Of a stretch of 64,000 nucleotides of DNA, positions 1 to 10,045 are shown piece after piece. How positions within the stretch are numbered: position 1 is the first letter of the stretch; the number at the start of each line of letters is the position of its first letter. The position numbers and the translations under genes were made by a program. Source of the DNA: Plotosus lineatus. Taxonomy: Eukaryota; Chordata; Actinopteri; Siluriformes; Plotosidae. The stretch lies in assembly GCA_024760905.1 (NCBI GenBank), contig CM045735.1, forward strand, positions 32,014,249 to 32,078,248, given 5' to 3'. Under the pieces are notes generated by a model. That model searched no databases. It was not told the origin of the DNA and saw nothing but the letters and a program-made list of their open reading frames with translations.

Positions 1-3
1 GTG

Positions 4-43
<40 letters not shown>
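1..43. repeat. (GT)n microsatellite
   Basis: An almost pure GT dinucleotide run opens the window, with a few GC interruptions. It probably continues beyond the left edge. Confidence 0.95.
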
Positions 44-180
44 CTTCGTATCTACCGTGTGTGTGTCAGCTTATCAGTGTGAACATGATTACATATGACA
101 TTTAACATACAGTTTTTCTTGTTTAGTCTTGTGTTATTATTATTTATTATTCATTAGTACTAATGTTAATATACATGTAT

Positions 181-247
181 TATTATTATTATTACTATTA
201 TTATTATTATTATTATTATTATTATCATCATCATCATCATTATTATT
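181..247. repeat. (ATT)n / (ATC)n microsatellite
   Basis: Trinucleotide TTA repeat with a short TCA block inside. Leucine- and serine-rich open frames across it are low-complexity artefacts. Confidence 0.95.
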
Positions 248-379
248 ATCATTTAATATATTAGTTCAAATATATGTGTTTGTGGCAGGTTATATGACTT
301 TTGGGAGGGGGGACGGACTAATTGATTTATTATTATATATAATTATATATAATTTTGTTGCCTATGGGAATTTTTATTT

Positions 380-457
380 CATCTAATGATCGTTTCCACT
401 TATGAGCTTTCCCTTTTCCCTCGAAATGGATTCAATTCATAAGTTGAGGTACCACTG
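380..457 (+). mobile_element. Right-end remnant of a pogo/Tigger-like MITE
   Basis: The stretch ends in GAGGTACCACTG followed by TA. Read in reverse, this is the same CAGTGGTACCTC terminus that begins the complete element at 41171-42070. No matching left end was found upstream, so this is a truncated copy or a solo end. Confidence 0.45.
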
Positions 458-565
458 TATTTGTATGGTTTCAAGCAGGCTCATCCATGGATGTTATTGC
501 GTTAAAAAAGTTTAAAGCAAATATGAGCTCTTAATTAATATAATTTGTATAATAATATAAATTCA

Positions 566-800
566 CCGCCAGTGTAGCTAACTGGGTTATCAAAGGCCGG
601 CCATGTCTATGGTGAGAGGCATGTAAAAGAACCATTGCTGACTTTCGTAAAAAGTAGGCTGCAAAGCCGTCAGCGTGTTTCTGTCCCTTGCTAAAAGGGT
701 TGTGTCAGGAATCGCATCCGACTTAAAAGCATATACCAAATCAAATGTGCGAATGATTCGCTGTGGCGACCTCTGATACAGGGAAAAAGCCGAAATGAAC

Positions 801-832
<32 letters not shown>

Positions 833-853
833 TTCATCATTATCATCATCATC
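566..853 (+). mobile_element. SINE-1, type A tail, 5'-truncated
   Basis: The copy lacks the tRNA-like head. It starts in the shared core (GCTAACTGGGTTATCAAAGG), continues through the LINE 5'-UTR-like module (GGGTTGTGTCAGGAA) and the RTE 3' module (GCTGTGGCGACC), and ends in an (ATC)n tail. The 15-bp sequence AATAATATAAATTCA flanks it at 551-565 and 854-868. This perfect TSD shows that the 5' truncation happened at insertion. Confidence 0.88.
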
Positions 854-868
854 AATAATATAAATTCA

Positions 869-1255
869 GGGGCTCCCAAGTGGCGCATCAACAAGGTGCA
901 TGACTATTAACCCGGGGATTGCTAATTCAACAATCTGATTTAATACCACAGCTATCTATGTGAGCTAATTGGCCGAGCTCTCCAGGTAGGGAGGGATGGA
1001 ATACGCTCACTTTCCTGTCACTCTCAACGATCGCCAGACACTAATGGGCATCTGGAGCCTCATTCGGACGGGGTGGACGGAAAGTGTGTTCGACCATCTC
1101 CAAAAGCATGCAGTTTGAAAAGAGGCGGGTGGCTAGCATTGCATGTCACGGAGGGGAATGTGTGCATGCTTTTGCTCCTCCCTGATCAGTAGTGGTTGTC
1201 TGACTGGGAAGGTAATCCTTACTGGGTGGGAATGGATACGACTGAATTAGTGTGT
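869..1255 (+). mobile_element. SINE-3 family copy
   Basis: A tRNA-like head (GGCTCCCAAGTGGCGCATC) is followed by a body containing GAGCTAATTGGCCGAGCTC and a 3' part ending near GGAATGGATACGACTGAATT. The same order of blocks recurs at 14883-15090, 25925-26300 and, reversed, 48970-49280. Those recurrences define the family. No name is assigned. Confidence 0.6.
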
Positions 1256-1275
1256 GTGTGTGTGTGTGTGTGTGT
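1249..1275. repeat. (GT)n microsatellite
   Basis: Short GT run at the 3' edge of the SINE-3 copy, where it may have grown from the element's tail. Confidence 0.9.
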
Positions 1276-1637
1276 GGGGGGTTCCAGCATATATCTTGCT
1301 TGTCCTCTGTGTTTTGCTTTTTGTTGTTGTTTTTTTTCCCCAGGAGATCGTACACTAAAAGTAATCTGACAGGTTTGTGTGATGGTAATGTATTCACTCT
1401 TACTCAGATTTCCAAGCAGTAAGATTTTCTTGCTCAGATTTTCTGCTTCAGTATATGCTGGTGTTGGAAAGGATGTGAGTCCAGATGAGGCTGTGAAAAG
1501 GAGCTGTCGTATCTCACTGACATTTATATTTGTTGTCTTTGTATCATCTTTTAGATTGATGCTGCTGCTCATAATGCCAAAGTTAAAAAAAAAAAAAAAA
1601 AACAATTAATGTGTAGTCAGAGTTCTGCATGTAGTAT

Positions 1638-1642
<5 letters not shown>

Positions 1643-1730
<88 letters not shown>
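1643..1730. repeat. (TA)n microsatellite
   Basis: About 44 uninterrupted TA units. Confidence 0.97.
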
Positions 1731-1733
<3 letters not shown>

Positions 1734-1739
1734 TCAGGT

Positions 1740-2087
1740 TACTCACTATAGCTTTTTCCCCACTTTATTTTGCATTAAAATAAATGTGGCCACTCCCCAT
1801 GTTATTACTAGAACGCTGACCTTCTGGTGCTTTTTCAATAAATATCCACAACAATGTCACGGTTAAATACCATTTGGCTTTGTTTTGATACAAAATCTGA
1901 TCAGGGTATGATTACATCAAAAAGAGTAAGAAGCAGCCATTGGGATACATGTAGGCAAAATGTCACAAAGGCAATTCGCACAAAATGTTGGGTGTCAACA
2001 TGTCCATGATTTCAAGGCTATGGAGATGGTACAATGACACCGGGAGCAGTAATGACTGATCACATGCTCTGAAGACCACAGAATCAA
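1740..2087. other. No gene seen
   Basis: Moderately AT-rich sequence between the TA tract and the Tc1 fragment. Nothing recognisable was seen. Confidence 0.5.
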
Positions 2088-2724
2088 TGCAGCTAGCTAT
2101 CAGGAGATTTTGGAGCACTTCATGCTTCCATCTGCTGACAAGCTTTATGGAGATGAAGATTTCATTTTTCAGCACAACCTGGCACCTGCTCACAGTGCCA
2201 AAACCACTGGTAAATGGTTTACTGACCATGGCATTACTGTGCTCAATTGGCCTGCCAACTCTCCTGACCTGAACCCCATCGAGAATCTGTGGGATATTGT
2301 GAAGAGAAAGTTGAGAGACACCAGACCCAACACTGTGGATGAGCTTAAGGCCGCTATCAAAGCATCCTGGGCCTCCATAACACCTCAGCAGTGCCACAGG
2401 CTGATTGCGTCCATGCCATGCCGCATTGAAACAGTCATTTCTGCAAAAGGATTCCCGACCAAGTATTAAGTGCATAACTGAACATAATTATTTGAAGGTT
2501 GACTTTTTTTGTATTAAAAACACTTTTTTTTTATTGGTCGGAGGAAATATGCTAATTTTTTGAGATAGGGATTTTTGGTTTTCATGATCTGTATGCCAAA
2601 ATCATCAGTATTCAAACAATAAAAGACCTGAAATATTTCAGTCGGTATATGAAAGTTTAATTTCTATTAGTACATTACAGAAAATAATGAACCTTATCAC
2701 AATATGCTAATATTTGTGGACTAA
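2088..2724 (+). mobile_element. Tc1-like transposon, copy A, 5'-truncated
   Basis: Only the 3' half is present: the C-terminal part of the transposase, then the long terminal inverted repeat (TIR), ending GGACTAA followed by TA. The TIR matches the ends of copies B (19122-20486) and C (26769-28568), including the block TTATCACAATATGCTAAT. The left half is absent, and homology begins abruptly inside the transposase frame. The element is immediately followed by TA and CA tracts. Confidence 0.85.
2110..2469 (+). pseudogene. Tc1 transposase, C-terminal fragment, catalytic residue changed
   Basis: The 119-residue open frame corresponds to the C-terminal part of a Tc1/mariner DD34E transposase, the nuclease that cuts and re-joins transposon ends. 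The block SPDLNPIENLWD carries the final catalytic glutamate and is intact. The preceding catalytic block reads FQHNLAPAHSAK, whereas copy B has FQHDLAPAHSAK, so the second catalytic aspartate has become asparagine. The N-terminal DNA-binding half and the first aspartate are missing. The frame ends at the family's usual C-terminus (GFPTKY). This is an inactive fragment; the open frame survives by chance or recency. Confidence 0.88.
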
Positions 2725-2726
2725 TA

Positions 2727-2847
<121 letters not shown>

Positions 2848-2869
2848 ATATATAAACAGTTACTCCAAG

Positions 2870-3344
2870 TGACAAGGAAAATTACTTTCAGTGTTCAATA
2901 AGGCAGGGTACCTGACAGAGATTTAAATTTTTTAGCACCCTACAGCTCAGATATGAGTTCTGTGCATTTCATGATGGAAATATCAATTTATTACATTCCA
3001 AAGGACTGACTGAAATGCAATGCATAAAAAACAAAATACAATCCAGTAACGGTTAACCGTGATTGTAATTATTAACTTGTCAAATTCCAAGTTTATTGTT
3101 CCAATTTGAATGTTTTACAGCTTTGCTCTTCTAAATATGTAATGTTCCGATTTTCAACAATTCTAAGGTGCTTAAAACAACAATTACAGACCCATTCTTT
3201 TTCCTTGATGAGATAATTCAGCTTCCGGACCCACATACATTTCATTAAACTTGTGAGCATAATTATGTACCAATAAAGGCGAACAAACAAACAAACAAAC
3301 AAACAAACAAACAAAAACAAAAAATTATTAGAATTTAAGTTACA
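2870..3344. other. No gene seen; includes (AAAC)n at 3281-3318
   Basis: AT-rich unique-looking sequence. The only recognisable structure is an AAAC tetranucleotide run just before the RTE LINE. Confidence 0.55.
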
Positions 3345-3368
3345 GAATGAGTGTCATCATTAATGCAG

Positions 3369-3658
3369 CCGTGAGGGGGGCACAAACCAGTGTCTCCCCC
3401 TCACGCCGGTCCCAAGCCCGGATAAATGCAGAGCGTTGAGTCAGGAAGGGCATCTGGCGTAAAACAAATGGCAAATAAAATATGCGAATCACAAGAAAGA
3501 ATATCATACCGGATTGGTCGAGGCCCGAGTTAACAACGACCGCCATCAGTGCTGTTTACCAACAGGGTGCTGGCGGAATTTAGACTACTGTTGGTCGAAA
3601 ACGTCGAAGAAGGAAAGGCGGGAGGCATGTCCGTAGGCAGAGAAAGAACAGGAAAGGC
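3369..3658 (+). promoter_or_regulatory. RTE LINE 5' UTR with terminal hairpin
   Basis: CGTGAGGGGG (3370-3379) pairs perfectly with CCCCCTCACG (3396-3405). A second pairing, ACGCCGG (3403-3409) with CTGGCGT (3454-3460), follows. The sequence between 3431 and 3492 is the same block found in type A SINE-1 tails. In RTE elements the 5' UTR carries promoter and RNA-structure functions. A specific function here is inferred, not shown. Confidence 0.6.
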
Positions 3659-5203
3659 ATGAGTCTAGGACTCATAGTAGGGACTTTGAATATCGGAACT
3701 ATGAACGAAAAAGGTAGAGAGCTAGCTGACATGATGCAGAGGTTGAAGGTGGACATACTGTGTGTTCAGGAGACCAGGTGGAAAGGTAGCAAGGCTAGAA
3801 GCTTTGGAGCAGGGTTTAAACTGTTTTATCATGGTGTGGATGGGAAGAGAAATGGAGTAGGAATCAAGAAGGGCATTGAAGAGGATGAAGAATGGAAAGG
3901 CAGTTGGTCCTGATGATATACCTGTGGAGGTATGGAAGTGTCTAGGAAAGGTAGCAGTAGATTTCCTGACAAGAACATTCAACAAAGTCTTAGAGAGTGA
4001 GAGGATGCCAGGCGAATGGAGGAGAAGTGTGATGATGCCCATTTTTAAGAACAAGGGAGATGTGCAGAGTTGTGGTAACTACAGGGGGATAAAGTTGATG
4101 AGCCGTACGATGAAGTTATGGGAAAGTATAGTGGAAGCTAGACTAAGCGGCAGAGGTCAGCATTTGTGAACAACAGTTTGGTTTCATGCCAAGAAAGAGC
4201 ACCACAGATGCAGTGTTTGCCTTGAGGATGTTAATAGAGAAGTATAGAAAAGGTCAGAAGGAACTGCATTGTGTCTGTCATGGTCTGTGCTGGAGATGTA
4301 AGACAGTGGTGAGGTGTGCTGTCGGTGTGAGAGAAGGGTTCAAGGTGGAGGTGGGACTGCATCAAGGGTCAGCTCTGAGCCCCTTCTTGTTTGCTCTGGT
4401 GATGGACAGGCTGACAGACGAGGTTAGACAAGATTCCCCGTGGACTATAATGTTTGCATATAACATTGTGATCTGTAGTGAGAGCAGAGAACAAGTGCAG
4501 GAAAATCTAGAGAGGTGGAGATATGCCCTGGAAAGGAGGGAAATGAAGGTTAGCCTCAGTAAGACAGAATACATGTGTATGAATGACAAGGACCCAAGAG
4601 GAACGGTGAGGTGACAGGGAGCAGAGATAAGGAAGGTGGAGGATTTTAAGTACTTAGGCTCAACAATCCAGAGCAGTGGAGAGTGTGGAAAAGAGGTGAA
4701 GAAGTGTGCAGGCAGGTTGGAATGGTTGGAGAAAAGTATCTGGTGCGATGTGTGATAGGAGGCTATCGGCAAGAATGAAAGGAAAAGTGTACAAGATGGT
4801 GATGAAGCCAGCGATGTTGTATGGTTTAGAAATAGTGGCACTGGGGAAAAGACAGGAGGCAGAGCTAGAGGTAGCAGGGATGAAAATGTTGAGGTTCTCT
4901 TTGGGAGTAACGAGGATGGATAGGATCAGGAATGAGCACATCAGAGGGACAGCACATGTAAGACGTTTTGGAGACAAAGTCAGAGAGGCTCGATTGAGAT
5001 GGTTTGGACATGTATAGAGGAGGGATAGTGAGTATATTGTCAGTAGGATGCTGAGGTTGGAACTACCAGGCAGAAGGCCTAGAGGAAGACCAAAGAGACG
5101 ATTCATGGATGTGGTGAAGGAGGACATGAATATAGTTGGTGTAAGAGAAGATGCAAAGGATAGGGTGAGATGGAGGCAGATGATTCGCTGTGGCAACCCC
5201 TGA
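3659..5203 (+). pseudogene. RTE LINE endonuclease/reverse transcriptase, broken
   Basis: Translation starts MSLGLIVGTLNIGT, the N-terminus of an apurinic-type endonuclease, with the catalytic-region block CVQETRWKGSKAR. After about 70 residues the frame jumps across the deletion to the RT entry region (AVGPDDIPVEVWKC), then NYRGIKLMS and the block GLHQGSALSPFLFALVMDR. The catalytic FADD of intact copies reads FAYN here (near 4455-4466), so the polymerase site is lost. A leucine codon has become TGA near 4613 and a glutamine codon TAG near 5014. The family stop codon lies at 5201-5203, inside the conserved 3' module. Non-functional. Confidence 0.88.
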
Positions 5204-5300
5204 AGGGAACAGCCAAAAGGAGAAGAAGAAGAATGTGTGTCATCATTAATACAGAAATAGCTCTTGATGACACACACTTAATGGAGATCCCATTACGTCG

Positions 5301-5311
5301 GTCTCTCTCTC

Positions 5312-5363
<52 letters not shown>
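5301..5363. repeat. (CT)n microsatellite
   Basis: CT run with one interruption. Confidence 0.95.
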
Positions 5364-5367
<4 letters not shown>

Positions 5368-5422
5368 GCTCTCTGTGACACACACACACCATGATGCACG
5401 CATTTAATGAAGGGCCCATTCA

Positions 5423-5441
5423 CTCTCTCTCTCTCTCTCTG

Positions 5442-5514
<73 letters not shown>
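5423..5514. repeat. (CT)n-(CA)n compound microsatellite
   Basis: About 28 bp of CT followed by about 64 bp of CA. Confidence 0.95.
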
Positions 5515-5519
<5 letters not shown>

Positions 5520-5520
<1 letters not shown>

Positions 5521-5800
5521 AAATCCTGATGGAAGGTCCATTAAACCAAGTCATCTCAGACGTTCTGTATTGATATCCTCCATTTTAAATAACAATTATC
5601 TTTTGAACTTTGTAGCATTGGCACCTCTATCACTGACTCACAGACCTGCTTCAGTGGGCTGCTGAAAAAAAGTAATCTATAGAGGGTAGGGTGGATAAAG
5701 AAGAGAAAAATAAAAAAATAAAAAAATAAAATTAAACACAAACATCATTGCGAGGGTGAAATGGCTGCTCATAATTTTATTTTAAAGATGTCTCAAATGA
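5520..5800. other. No gene seen
   Basis: Unique-looking AT-rich spacer with a TAAAAAAA-rich stretch near 5705-5735. Confidence 0.5.
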
Positions 5801-5815
5801 GTTATAGATACAATA

Positions 5816-6938
5816 TATACACACACACACACATAATCCTCTTCGTGCTCTGTAGCACATAAGGCCTCTACCAGAGATTTCCACTTTTGCCGGTCCTGTG
5901 CCCAATGCTGTATCTGTACTCATGTCCATTTCTTTGCCTTTATGTCTTTCTCCACTGATCTTCTCCATGTTTCTTTATGTATTCCTCTGTTCATCTTTCC
6001 TTGTGGAGTCCATCTCAATGCAGTCCTTGGAATTGCATCCGGTTGCATACGTAGCATGTGACCAATATAGCGCCACTTTTTCTTCCTTGATTGCCAGGAC
6101 AATGGGGTTGCATTTGTCTGCATGCAAAGCTCCTCAATCATGATTTTGTTTGGCCAGTATATTACCAGTATTCTGAGAAGGCACCTGGTCTGGAAAATAT
6201 CGAGCTTGTTGGTGATGCTCTAAGTGATTTTAAATGATTCTGCGTCATACAACAGTACTTGTAGGACGTTGCTCTTGAAGATTCTCAGCTTGGTCTTGTT
6301 GATTTTGTGTGATTTGCAGATGTTTTTAAGACTTGTGACTGTATGTCTGGCTTTGGCGATCCAGGTTTGTATGTCTACGGTGATCTTGCTTCCGAGGTAT
6401 GTAAACTCTTGTACTTCTTCAATGACCACTTCTTCAAGGTGGAGTGCTTCTGTAGACTTCACATTAATCTTCATCACCTTGGTCTTGCTGGTTTTGACTT
6501 TAAGGCCTATTTGATTTCCTGTCGTGGCGAGGATGTTGGTTTTGTCTTTGATGTCGTTGAAGCGATGGGACAGTAATGCTATGCCGTCAGCAAAGTCCAG
6601 GTCTTCAAGACTTGTATTTAAAGTCCAGCTGATTCCTCTGTTAGCATTTTTGGTGGTTTCTTTCATCAGCCAGTTAATGCAGAGTGTGAATATTAGTGGG
6701 GATAGGAGGCAGCCTTGTTGTACACCTGTCTTCAGTTCTAACTCTTCGCTTAGACTGGGTCCACATATAACTCTTGCACTGAAGGTGTTATATAGCATTT
6801 TGATAATATAGATTATCTTGACGGGGATGCTATAGTGTCCAAGGATTCTCTACAGAGCTTTTATGTTGACACTGTCAAATGCTTTGAAGATGTCTATGAA
6901 GTATATACTGTGGCGTTCCATTCGTTGCTTTGTTCAAC
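5816..6938 (-). mobile_element. Second non-LTR retrotransposon type, 5'-truncated
   Basis: A minus-strand element whose 3' end at 5816 carries a TG-rich tail. It is flanked by a perfect 13-bp TSD, TATAGATACAATA, at 5803-5815 and 6939-6951. The encoded RT differs from both the RTE LINE and Rex3 copies in this window. Its C-terminal region (KWRYIGHMLR and ALRWTPQGK blocks) is the kind found in many animal endonuclease/RT LINEs. Clade is uncertain; RTE-like or SR2-like is my best guess. Confidence 0.85.
5836..6798 (-). pseudogene. Reverse transcriptase C-terminal half with altered active site
   Basis: The upstream open frame (6798-6220, 192 residues) shows GVQQGCLLSPLIFTLCINW, the RT block before the catalytic motif, then LDFADGIALLS. 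The expected catalytic FADD reads FADG, so an essential metal-binding aspartate is lost. FTYLGSKI marks the thumb region. A second frame (6141-5920) continues with the C-terminal blocks WRYIGHMLRMQP and TALRWTPQGKMNRG after a frameshift. The endonuclease and first RT motifs were never copied in because of the 5' truncation. Non-functional. Confidence 0.85.
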
Positions 6939-6954
6939 TATAGATACAATAATG

Positions 6955-7142
6955 CAACACAATTGACCATTTTTCCGCTTTAAAAATGTAAAAATAAAAA
7001 TATTCGTGTGGGATGTCCTTACTAATTAGCAGGATGCTCCGTGGGTAGACCCAGTGTCCATCTGTCTCTGTCTGTCATGATGTCCCAGTACAGACAGATG
7101 CAAAGACAAATGGTCAAATAAATTGAGCCCCTAAAAACCAAA
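6955..7142. other. No gene seen
   Basis: Short AT-rich spacer before the foldback element. Confidence 0.5.
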
Positions 7143-7366
7143 GTGGGTCAAACCACTTTTTTTTTGATTTTGGGGAATTTGAATTATTTACAGCTACAAT
7201 TTTCTATATGAGTTGGTTATGTGTATACATACACAAATACATATATACATATGTAATATAATGTACTATGTACATACGTACACATGACCAACTCACAAAG
7301 AAAATTGTAGCAGTAAATAAATGAATTTTCGTGAAATAATAAAAAAAGTCGGATGGGTCATCCCAC
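7143..7366. mobile_element. Palindromic foldback MITE
   Basis: The two halves are inverted copies of each other. The left arm has GTGGGTCAAACCACTTTTTT, ATTTACAGCTACAATTTTCT and GAGTTGGTTATGTGTATAC. The right arm, read in reverse complement, has GTGGGATGACCCATC, ATTTACTGCTACAATTTTCT and GAGTTGGTCATGTGTACG. Arms are about 95-100 bp with a small AT-rich centre. No coding capacity. The TSD could not be fixed by eye. Confidence 0.75.
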
Positions 7367-7980
7367 ATTTTTATTTTTATTTTTTTTTTTTTTTTCGGAA
7401 AATTTCATTTATCCTAGTCAAAACGTGCTCCAATGGAATGTTCCTTATAGCCATAATAATACTTACAATTTATTATTATTCATTCAAATAGTGTCTTGTT
7501 TCTGATTGGTGAAAAGCCAACAATGAATTCTTGTTATTTTTCTACAAGCCCAATTTTCTATCCTTGATATTAGATAAATTGACTGATTATTGCAAGATTG
7601 GCATGCGTCAGTATATCTCCTCATAGGTATGTCTATTAATATCAGATAGATCGGCCACTTTTCTGCTATCCTGGCTATTAATTTTACTCTGAAATGCCTC
7701 AGCCCTGATCTGTCAACATTTTATTTTATTTTCTCAATATTTATGCAGTCATAAGCCATATCCGAGAGTGAGAAGCAATGGCAAAGAATGGTAAGCAAAG
7801 ATCCATCACCCATTACCGCTATCAGTAGGATGTAGCCTAGATATCCGTCTAATCATATAATATCAGTTTCTACAATCGCCGTGCTCCCAGGAAAGAAAAA
7901 GAAAAAAATATCTGCCAATTAAATCATGTTCTTACAGCTTTTCCCTTAAATTCTTATATATTCCATTTATTAATTTTCTA
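7367..7980. other. No gene seen
   Basis: AT-rich sequence with a T tract at 7371-7396. No repeat family was recognised. Confidence 0.5.
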
Positions 7981-7982
7981 TG

Positions 7983-8250
7983 ACCATTAATCCTAAACAC
8001 CGTAGCTGGGAAGCTGGCACCCATTTTAGCAGACTCCGGCCTAATTTGGAACCACCCCTCAGTGTACTGTGCATGTTTTTGGACTATGGGAGAAAACTGG
8101 AGGACTTAGAGAAAACCCATGAAAAAGCAAGAGGAGAACATGAAACTTCACACAGAAATGCCCCAAGCTTGGGATTCAAACCCAAAACCTTCTTGCTGTG
8201 GGACAATCGTTCTAACCACTGTGCCATCATACTGCTGCTTAATTCCATAC
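7983..8250 (-). mobile_element. SINE-2 family copy
   Basis: Reading the minus strand: a tRNA-like head (ACAGTGGTTAGAACGATTG, GGTTTGAATCCC), a body with block GTGTGAAGTTTCATGTTCTC and GTCCAAAAACATGCACAG, then a diverged L2-like tail. This is a very common type of fish tRNA-headed SINE. Open frames across it are incidental. Confidence 0.7.
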
Positions 8251-9000
8251 TGTTGTAGAATTTATCTGAAATGAATCGGAAACAGCATCAGTAGGGAATC
8301 TCGTGTAGTAGGGAAAAATCACAGCGCAAATAATATAAAGTGTAGTAAACACTATTTATAGTCACGTGTGGGACATTGGGGGAGGGGGGTTATTATTATT
8401 ATCTTTTCCTATAAGGGGCATAACAGAAAATGATTGAGAAGCACTGCACAAGGCGTTCTTAGAGTGCAGCGGAATACATGTGGAAGAATACAAGGCAAAT
8501 CAACCCAGAAAAGCCATTTCCCCAGCAGAGCTCGTAAGTCGAAAATTTGCTTGTTGGTTGGTCAGATTTTTGGTGGGATCGATGCTCATATCATGGAAAA
8601 TTCATTATTAGGGACACTCATAAATTGAGTTAGCACTGTAATAGAGTTCAGCTTTTGCACGGTATGGAGAATCATTCAGATCTCAGAGGGTGTCACGAAA
8701 CTAAATAAGTCTCCATATCATACTTTATCTCATTAAATAATTGCTTGATATGCTACAGGCTAAGAATGAAAAACATGGGACACGCCAGCCTACAAGATTC
8801 TGACATTTACATCAATCTGGGCATATTTGTTGAGTGTTGAGCTTGGAAAAGCCTTCATAACATTTTATTTCTTTGTGTAAAATTAGTTAGGAAAGGCAGG
8901 TAACCTTCACAAAGCATACCTTTTAAATATAAACATAGAGTTAGGATAAAGCAATACTTTCTCCAAAACATTTATCTAAGAGGTTTCTCTTTTTTTAATA
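8251..9000. other. No gene seen; possible degraded MITE end at 8530-8640
   Basis: Mostly unique. The interval 8530-8640 ends in TTGAGTTAGCACTGTA, a diverged match to the pogo/Tigger-like terminus, and GATTGAGAAGCACTG near 8431-8446 resembles a hAT end. Both are too degraded to call as elements. Confidence 0.35.
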
Positions 9001-9002
9001 TC

Positions 9003-9266
9003 TCACCTATCTGAGCAAACACTGGGCGAAGACGGGGTACGCCATGAACAGCTCACCAAACCATTGCAGGGCAACACACAAACAAGAATTCACACCCACA
9101 TCCACACCTGAGGTCAATTTCTAACTGCTTAACCGGCATGCTTTTCGAGTGTGGGAGGAAACCAGAGTATGCAAACTCAGGGAGAACATGAAACACAAAA
9201 ACTCCTGAGCCTCGATCCCAGAACCTTGCTGTGAGGCATGCTAACAACTAAGCCACTGAGGCACCC
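9003..9266 (-). mobile_element. SINE-2 family copy
   Basis: Contains the SINE-2 order in reverse: tail remnant (CACTGGGCGAAGACGGGGTA), body (GTGTGGGAGGAAACCAGAGTA; GGGAGAACATGAAAC) and tRNA-like head at 9210-9266. Confidence 0.7.
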
Positions 9267-9844
9267 TTGTATATTCTTCTTTCTCCTTTAAGCCATCTAA
9301 CCTATGAAAATAAATTCACTTATTTTTCTATAAATAAATACTCAAAGCAAATGCCAACCTGTTTGGAAACATAGACCCAAGCATTGCATGTATGGTTATT
9401 AACCTTATAAATCTTGTGTGAAGTCGTAAAGCAAGGGATATTGAGACATGTGACCATGAGCAGCTCTTTCATGTTGTTGCAGGTGGAACAAGCAAACTCG
9501 TGTTCATTGTTTATCAATGGAAAATATATCAGGGAACCCAGTTGTTTAGTGGCTTCCATCTATCCTTGGTATCGTTTCACTGTGATTGGGAGATATTTAA
9601 ATCATGGCATCTGAATGTTCAGCTAACTTTATCTCTATAGCTACAGATCTTGCGCTACTTTAGAAACTTTTGCTTGCTTTCATTCATTTCATTGACTTTG
9701 CACTGCCACTTGTCGCTGCTCGCTTCCTGTGAGTATGCCCCTCGAGCGTACTTGTACGACACACCATTAGGTTCTTTAATTCACTGTAATTTGGTGCTTA
9801 GGTTTTTGGGACCCTTTTTTATTCTACCATAAATAATATGAATA
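9267..9844. other. No gene seen
   Basis: Unique-looking sequence without recognisable elements. Confidence 0.5.
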
Positions 9845-9845
9845 T

Positions 9846-10045
9846 TGGGCAGCACGATGCCACAGTGGTTAACACGTCCACCTCAGCGAGAAGGCCTGGA
9901 TTCGATTTCTGGTTTCATGCTATCCCCATGCTTACGGTGGTCTGCTCTGGGCACTCCGATTTCCTCCCATAGTCCAACAACATGCAGAGTTGGTTAAAAT
10001 AACCAACAACCTCCCAGTGACCCTAATTAGGATTTAGAAGCTTAT
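9846..10045 (+). mobile_element. SINE-2 family copy, internally shortened
   Basis: The head GGGCAGCACGATGCCACAGT is followed by GGCCTGGATTCGATTTC and TTTCCTCCCATAGTCCAA. It then jumps directly to a tail remnant (GTGACCCTAATTAGGATT). Confidence 0.7.

Larger units (their letters stand above)
3369..5230 (+). mobile_element. RTE-type LINE, copy 1: both ends present, internal deletion
   Basis: The copy starts with a paired hairpin and a 5' UTR of about 290 bp. It contains endonuclease and reverse-transcriptase remnants and ends in the conserved 3' module (GAACAGCC, AAGG) with an AAG-rich tail. It is flanked by 3345-3368 and 5231-5254, which match at 22 of 24 positions and share GTGTCATCATTAAT; this is a long TSD. 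The element is about 1.86 kb, against about 3.1 kb for copies 4 and 5. Most of the endonuclease and the linker before the RT are deleted near 3865, where the endonuclease N-terminus joins directly to sequence upstream of the RT domain. Confidence 0.9.

Noticed and set aside
3370..3460. HDV-like ribozyme call at the RTE 5' end
   Set aside because: Only stems were established. The double-pseudoknot core was not demonstrated by eye, so it is kept as a hypothesis only.
8431..8446. hAT-type right end (TTGAGAAGCACTG)
   Set aside because: No left end or 8-bp duplication could be matched.
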